Shown here: one piece after another, positions 6,761-9,594 of the stretch
Position numbering within the stretch: position 1 is the first letter of the stretch
Layout of the letters: every line of letters begins with the position of its first letter
From: DASWTL01 sp036405495
GTDB taxonomy: Bacteria > Bacteroidota > Bacteroidia > Sphingobacteriales > Sphingobacteriaceae
Direction of reading: 5' to 3'
DNA length: 9,594 bases
Assembly: GCA_036405495.1 (NCBI GenBank)
Contig: DASWXL010000041.1
Span: 1-9,594 of the forward strand
Made by a program: the position numbers and the translations under genes
Notes under the pieces: model-generated
Databases searched by the model: none
What the model was told of the DNA's origin: nothing
The model's input: the letters and a program-made list of their open reading frames with translations, nothing else

Positions 6761-7342
6761 ATGTTTGAAGTTCTGTTTAAAGAGGTAACAAAACGAATTC
6801 AGCTCACAACGGAAGAAGAAGAGATCTGCAAAACCCTTTTTGTGCCTAAAAAACTCCGTAAGAAACAGTACCTGCTGCAGCAGGACGATATCTGTAAAAA
6901 CCTGACGTTCATAGAAAAAGGTGTCCTGCGCTTATATTCGCTCGATGAGGCGGGTAACGAGCATATCCTCCAGTTTGGCCTGGAGGGATACTGGATCGCG
7001 GATATGTATAGCTTTATATCGCAGGAGCCATCCACTTACAATATTGATGCGGTAGAAGATGCAGAACTGCTGCTGATCTCCCACAAAGATATTGAACTCC
7101 TGTACGAACGGGTTCCGAAGTTTGAGCGTTACTTCCGGATTTTGGGGCAAAATAACATTCTTACCCTGCACCGGCGCCTGACCGGCTCGCTCAGCTACAC
7201 CGCCGAAGAAAAATACCTGCAGCTTTTAGCAAATTTTCCAACCATCGTAAACCGGGTGCCGCAGCACATGATCGCCTCCTACCTGGGAATTACCCGCGAA
7301 ACGCTGAGCCGCATCCGCAAACAGCTGGTGACTAAAAAATAG
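6761..7342 (+). CDS. Crp/Fnr-family transcriptional regulator (short Bacteroidota type)
   Basis: A 193-residue regulator. An N-terminal cyclic-nucleotide-binding-like beta-roll spans about residues 25-112 (LQQDDICKNLTFIEKGVLRLY, then HILQFGLEGYWIADMYSF). A connecting helix spans about 113-140. A C-terminal winged helix-turn-helix has its recognition part at about 167-189 (VPQHMIASYLGITRETLSRI), the typical Crp/Fnr signature. The cAMP-pocket Gly-Glu...Arg-Ser/Thr cassette of true CRP is not recognisable, and there is no Fnr-like N-terminal cysteine cluster, so cAMP or iron-sulphur sensing is not supported. The ligand is unknown. The ATG at 6761 is preferred over a TTG 48 nt upstream, because that extension is hydrophobic and unlike the family. 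Transcribed away from HK2 and towards the redox genes, it could regulate either side, but that is inference. Confidence 0.88.
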   Translation: MFEVLFKEVTKRIQLTTEEEEICKTLFVPKKLRKKQYLLQQDDICKNLTFIEKGVLRLYSLDEAGNEHILQFGLEGYWIADMYSFISQEPSTYNIDAVEDAELLLISHKDIELLYERVPKFERYFRILGQNNILTLHRRLTGSLSYTAEEKYLQLLANFPTIVNRVPQHMIASYLGITRETLSRIRKQLVTKK

Positions 7343-7409
7343 CATTCCATTGATCTATCTCACGGTTATTTTGTAATCCAGGTCAACAGATCAGGATCGT
7401 CCGGCGCTT

Positions 7410-7439
7410 TACCTTTGTACTATCAAAAACAAAGTACAA
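7410..7439 (+). promoter_or_regulatory. -7 element TACCTTTG overlapped by TTGTAC-N13-GTACAA palindrome (candidate operator)
   Basis: TACCTTTG at 7410-7417 is a perfect TAnnTTTG match, 35 nt upstream of the ATG at 7445. No TTG lies at the usual -33 distance. Overlapping its 3' end, TTGTAC (7415-7420) and GTACAA (7434-7439) form a perfect 6-bp inverted repeat with a 13-nt A-rich spacer, covering the predicted transcription start. A dyad in that position is the usual layout for a repressor operator. The arms are too far apart and too short to act as an RNA terminator. The repressor is not in the window. HxlR- or MarR/TetR-type regulators are plausible because they commonly control such redox genes (inference). 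Confidence 0.45.
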
Positions 7440-7444
7440 CGGCA

Positions 7445-8095
7445 ATGAAACAAACAATAGCAATCATCGGAGCTACAGGTAACATGGGATCGGCCATTGC
7501 CCGAAGCCTTTCCGAAGGCCCCTACCGTTTGCTGCTGATGGCACGCGATTCAGAAAAGCTTCATGCCCTGCAGACAGAGATCTCAGTATCCGGGGCCGAC
7601 GCTGAAATAATCGGTTGCCCGAAAGATGCCAGCTGGGAAGCGGATATCATTATCCTGGCAGTTCCTTATGCCGCTGAGGCCGAAATAGCGCCCAAGATCA
7701 GACAGTTTGCAACACGTAAAATCGTCATCAGCATTGCTAATCCGCTGAACGAAACCTCTAACGCTCTGGTTACAACTTCCGATACAAGCGCAGCGGAAGA
7801 ACTGCAAAAGCTGCTTCCCAACTCAACGGTGGTCAAAGCGTTAAACACGACATTCGCCGCGGATTTTTCAAACCCGGTTATCGATGGGAAAACCGTCGAC
7901 TCCTTTATAGCGGGTAACGATGAAGACGCTCTGCTGGAAGTGACGAAACTGGTTGAGACGATCGGCTTTAATCCGATCGTAGCAGGTGATCTCGCGGTGA
8001 GCCGCACGCTTGAAAACATGCAGTTGCTGCTCATTCGGCTGGGCATGAAGTACAATTATAACTGGCTTGCAGGCTGGAAGATCCTGCATAATTAA
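7445..8095 (+). CDS. NADP-binding oxidoreductase of the F420:NADPH oxidoreductase family
   Basis: A 216-residue Rossmann-fold protein. The dinucleotide-binding loop GATGNMG is at 9-15 at the end of the first strand (TIAIIG). MARDSEKL follows the second strand, with Arg34 well placed to contact the NADP 2'-phosphate. Later family markers are DIIILAVPY (67-75), ISIANPLN (95-102), VVKALNTTFAADFSNP (129-144) and a C-terminal helix with LENMQLLLIRLGMKYN (189-204). This matches the NADP_F420 family (COG2085-like). F420 biosynthesis is not expected in Bacteroidota, so the electron partner is probably not F420. A flavin, quinone or metal-linked reductase role is possible but unproven. Start is the ATG at 7445; an in-frame TTG 30 nt upstream lies inside the promoter element and is rejected. 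The gene follows the Crp/Fnr-type gene after 102 bp, with its own promoter candidate. Confidence 0.85.
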   Translation: MKQTIAIIGATGNMGSAIARSLSEGPYRLLLMARDSEKLHALQTEISVSGADAEIIGCPKDASWEADIIILAVPYAAEAEIAPKIRQFATRKIVISIANPLNETSNALVTTSDTSAAEELQKLLPNSTVVKALNTTFAADFSNPVIDGKTVDSFIAGNDEDALLEVTKLVETIGFNPIVAGDLAVSRTLENMQLLLIRLGMKYNYNWLAGWKILHN

Positions 8096-8097
8096 AA

Positions 8098-8116
8098 CCG
8101 GCAATATAGTCGCCGG
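8098..8116 (+). terminator. Weak hairpin after the NADP-binding gene
   Basis: CCGGC (8098-8102) pairs with GCCGG (8112-8116) around a 9-nt loop just after the stop codon. There is no T-tract, so it is at best a weak stop or an mRNA 3'-end stabiliser. The rest of the 77-bp gap to the YceI gene is A-rich leader (taaaacaaaaaacaaaac) typical of Bacteroidota translation starts without a Shine-Dalgarno sequence. Confidence 0.25.
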
Positions 8117-8172
8117 CCAACGATCCACAATCGCTTATTAATCACTTACATAAAACAAAAAACAAAACAGAC

Positions 8173-8742
8173 ATGAAAAAAGCACTAGTTATTGCATTTG
8201 TATTGCTTCAAACGGCGGTTTTCGCCCAGACAACAACATGGAAAGTTGACAAGGCTCACTCCAAACTGACTTTCTCAACCACTCACCTGGGTATTTCCGA
8301 CATTGAAGGATTATTTAAAGACTTCGACGTGACAGTCAATACTTCAAAAGAAGATTTCAGCGATGCAACATTTGAACTGACCACAAAAGTTGGTTCTATT
8401 GATACCGAAGTGGAAATGAGAGACAATCACCTGAAAAGCGCTGATTTCTTTGATGCGGCCAAGTATCCAACCATGAAGTTCAAAAGCACATCTATTAAAA
8501 GAGCAGGTGCCAATAAATATAAATTAACAGGAAACTTTACACTTATGGGCGTAACCAGGCCGGTAACCCTTGACCTGTGGTACAGAGGCACCGTTACCAA
8601 CCCGACGTCTAAAGCACCGACAGCCGGCTTCCAGTTAACCGGAACCATCAAACGTTCTGACTTCAACCTCGGTCCTAACTTCCCTGCTCCGATGATCAGC
8701 GACGAAGTTCAGATCAAGGCTGACGGCGAATTCACAAAATAA
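8173..8742 (+). CDS. YceI family periplasmic lipid/isoprenoid-binding protein
   Basis: A 189-residue secreted protein. It has a clear Sec signal (MKKALVIAFVLLQTAVFA, likely cleavage after A18 before QTTTW). The YceI lipocalin-like beta-barrel follows. Markers are WKVDKAHSKLTFSTTHLGIS (about 23-42), VGSIDTEVEMRDNHLKSADFFDAAKYP (about 72-98), the FTLMGVTRPVTLDL strand pair (about 122-135), and the C-terminal EVQIKADGEFTK. YceI barrels bind long-chain polyisoprenoids or quinone-like lipids in their cavity (family knowledge), and homologues are linked to acid, osmotic or oxidative stress. The length is normal for the family. The protein would act in the periplasm. It stands between a NADP-dependent oxidoreductase and an extradiol dioxygenase, a grouping that hints at quinone/redox handling, though that link is inferred. 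A strong hairpin follows the stop. Confidence 0.95.
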   Translation: MKKALVIAFVLLQTAVFAQTTTWKVDKAHSKLTFSTTHLGISDIEGLFKDFDVTVNTSKEDFSDATFELTTKVGSIDTEVEMRDNHLKSADFFDAAKYPTMKFKSTSIKRAGANKYKLTGNFTLMGVTRPVTLDLWYRGTVTNPTSKAPTAGFQLTGTIKRSDFNLGPNFPAPMISDEVQIKADGEFTK

Positions 8743-8754
8743 AATAAGGTATTG

Positions 8755-8794
8755 AGGGGCATTCCGATAAAACACATTGTCGGATGCCCTTATT
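8755..8794 (+). terminator. Stem-loop terminator after the YceI gene
   Basis: AGGGGCAT plus CCGATAA (8755-8770, with T8763 bulged) pairs with 8777-8791 (TTGTCGGATGCCCTT), giving about 15 pairs including two G-U, around the 6-nt loop AACACA. Only a broken T-rich stretch (TTATT) follows, so termination may be incomplete. It ends about 18 nt before the start of the downstream dioxygenase gene, so it may also act as an attenuator or mRNA processing/stability element for that gene. Confidence 0.6.
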
Positions 8795-8809
8795 AACGGA
8801 CTTTTAGTG

Positions 8810-9594
8810 ATGAAAAGACGTACATTCATTAAAAGCCTTGCTTACGGAGGAATAGGAATGACTACACTATCAGCACTTAACAGGTTTACCGGCAGCCTGC
8901 CGGAAGACAACTATCTGATGCCCGTATTATTTGTCGGCCATGGTTCACCCATGAACGGCATCGAGGATAATGCTTTCAGCCGGCGGTGGACGGCCATGGC
9001 ACAGGAGATACCGACACCCAAAGCGGTGCTGGTGGTTTCTGCCCACTGGTTCAGTCAGGGAACTAAAGTTACCGCCATGGACTTCCCCCAAACCATTCAC
9101 GACTTCGGCGGCTTTCCGCAGGCATTGTTCGATGTGCAGTATCCGGCTCCCGGCAGTATCGCGGTAGCTAAAGAAACCGCATCGCTGATCAGATCGGCAC
9201 ATGTGGAGCTGGATCACGACTGGGGTCTGGATCACGGCACGTGGACCATCGTACGCCACATGTATCCCGAAGCCAATATTCCGGTACTCCAGTTAAGTAT
9301 CGACTATACCAAAGGCCCGCAATATCATTACGACCTGGCCAGAGAGCTGTACAGTCTGCGTAAAAAGGGTGTCCTGATCATGGGAAGCGGCAACATGGTG
9401 CATAATCTGCGCATGATCGCCTGGAATAAGATCAACGACAGCTACGGCTTCGACTGGGCGCTGGAATTGAACAATAAATTCAAACAGCTCATTGCCGATG
9501 GCAATCATCAGGCGCTGATCAACTACCAGACCATCAGCAAGGATATTCCGCTGGCCATCCCCACTCCCGACCATTACATACCGCTGATGTATAC
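8810..9594 (+). CDS. ygiD: YgiD/LigB-type extradiol dioxygenase with apparent Tat signal (C terminus cut by window edge)
   Basis: The frame is open from the ATG at 8810 to the window end (261 codons, no stop seen). Residues 38-261 match the 4,5-DOPA extradiol dioxygenase / YgiD family (LigB superfamily), which opens catechol-type rings using a mononuclear metal. Markers: VLFVGHGSPMN (His44), LVVSAHWFS (His79), HDFGGFP (97-103), LDHDWGLDHGTW (135-146), MGSGNMVHNLR (His198) and PTPDHYIPL (His255). The His44/79/198/255 spacing closely follows the metal-site histidines remembered for E. coli YgiD (22/57/177/234). The first ~36 residues are extra: MKRRTFIKSLAYGGIG has an RRTFIK twin-arginine motif and a mildly hydrophobic stretch, suggesting Tat export. 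Without it, M37 would give a standard cytoplasmic protein. About 20-30 C-terminal residues are probably missing. The substrate is unknown; DOPA is only the family label. Confidence 0.88.
   Translation, partial: MKRRTFIKSLAYGGIGMTTLSALNRFTGSLPEDNYLMPVLFVGHGSPMNGIEDNAFSRRWTAMAQEIPTPKAVLVVSAHWFSQGTKVTAMDFPQTIHDFGGFPQALFDVQYPAPGSIAVAKETASLIRSAHVELDHDWGLDHGTWTIVRHMYPEANIPVLQLSIDYTKGPQYHYDLARELYSLRKKGVLIMGSGNMVHNLRMIAWNKINDSYGFDWALELNNKFKQLIADGNHQALINYQTISKDIPLAIPTPDHYIPLMY

Noticed and set aside
6741..6762. Direct repeat CGGCAAT (two copies, 15 bp apart) before the Crp/Fnr-type gene
   Set aside because: Seven bases repeated once, the second copy overlapping the start codon, is within chance expectation.
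6761..7342. Calling the regulator CRP (cAMP receptor) or Fnr (oxygen sensor)
   Set aside because: Neither the cAMP phosphate-binding cassette nor an iron-sulphur cysteine cluster is visible.
1..9594. CRISPR arrays, insertion sequences, tRNA/rRNA genes, prophage or toxin-antitoxin genes
   Set aside because: No repeat-spacer pattern, transposase, structured RNA gene or such small gene pair was found on reading both strands; the gaps are short and explained by promoters and hairpins.

Overview
This window reads as chromosomal DNA of a Bacteroidota member, probably from the Cytophagia/Chitinophagia/Sphingobacteriia side. The evidence is candidate promoters of the TAnnTTTG type, A-rich leaders mostly lacking a Shine-Dalgarno sequence, a lipoprotein PstS beside an OprP/O-type porin, a short Crp/Fnr-type regulator, and soluble multi-PAS histidine kinases. 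The genus cannot be fixed from the sequence alone. No tRNA, rRNA, CRISPR array, insertion sequence or phage gene was seen.

Left third (1-2720, all minus strand): a phosphate-acquisition block. It runs porin (OprP/O family), then pstS (lipoprotein phosphate-binding protein), then the start of pstC, which is cut by the window edge. The porin and pstS each have a promoter region carrying the same in-phase array of four 11-bp units, ending exactly 11 nt before a Bacteroidota-type -7 element. This looks like a PHO box bound by a PhoB-like activator and is the most interesting non-coding signal here. A terminator-like hairpin lies between pstS and pstC and would favour high PstS relative to the permease.

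Middle (2854-6662, minus strand): two tandem paralogous soluble sensor histidine kinases, each PAS-PAS-PAS-HisKA-HATPase_c, with no membrane segments and no response regulator nearby. They arose by duplication. Within each protein the first two PAS domains are themselves duplicates sharing an 'LWG' motif.

Right third (6761-9594, plus strand, divergent from the kinases): a Crp/Fnr-family regulator, a Rossmann-fold NADP-binding protein of the F420:NADPH oxidoreductase family, a secreted YceI protein, and a YgiD/LigB-type extradiol dioxygenase that carries an apparent Tat signal and runs off the window end. A TTGTAC-N13-GTACAA palindrome overlaps the candidate promoter of the NADP-binding gene and looks like a repressor operator. 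The genes suggest a redox or quinone-stress neighbourhood, but that is inferred from family membership only.

Intergenic gaps are all under 300 bp. I see no clearly unprecedented system. The candidate discoveries are regulatory (the paired 11-bp arrays and the palindrome) and architectural (the kinase/PAS duplication and the exported dioxygenase).
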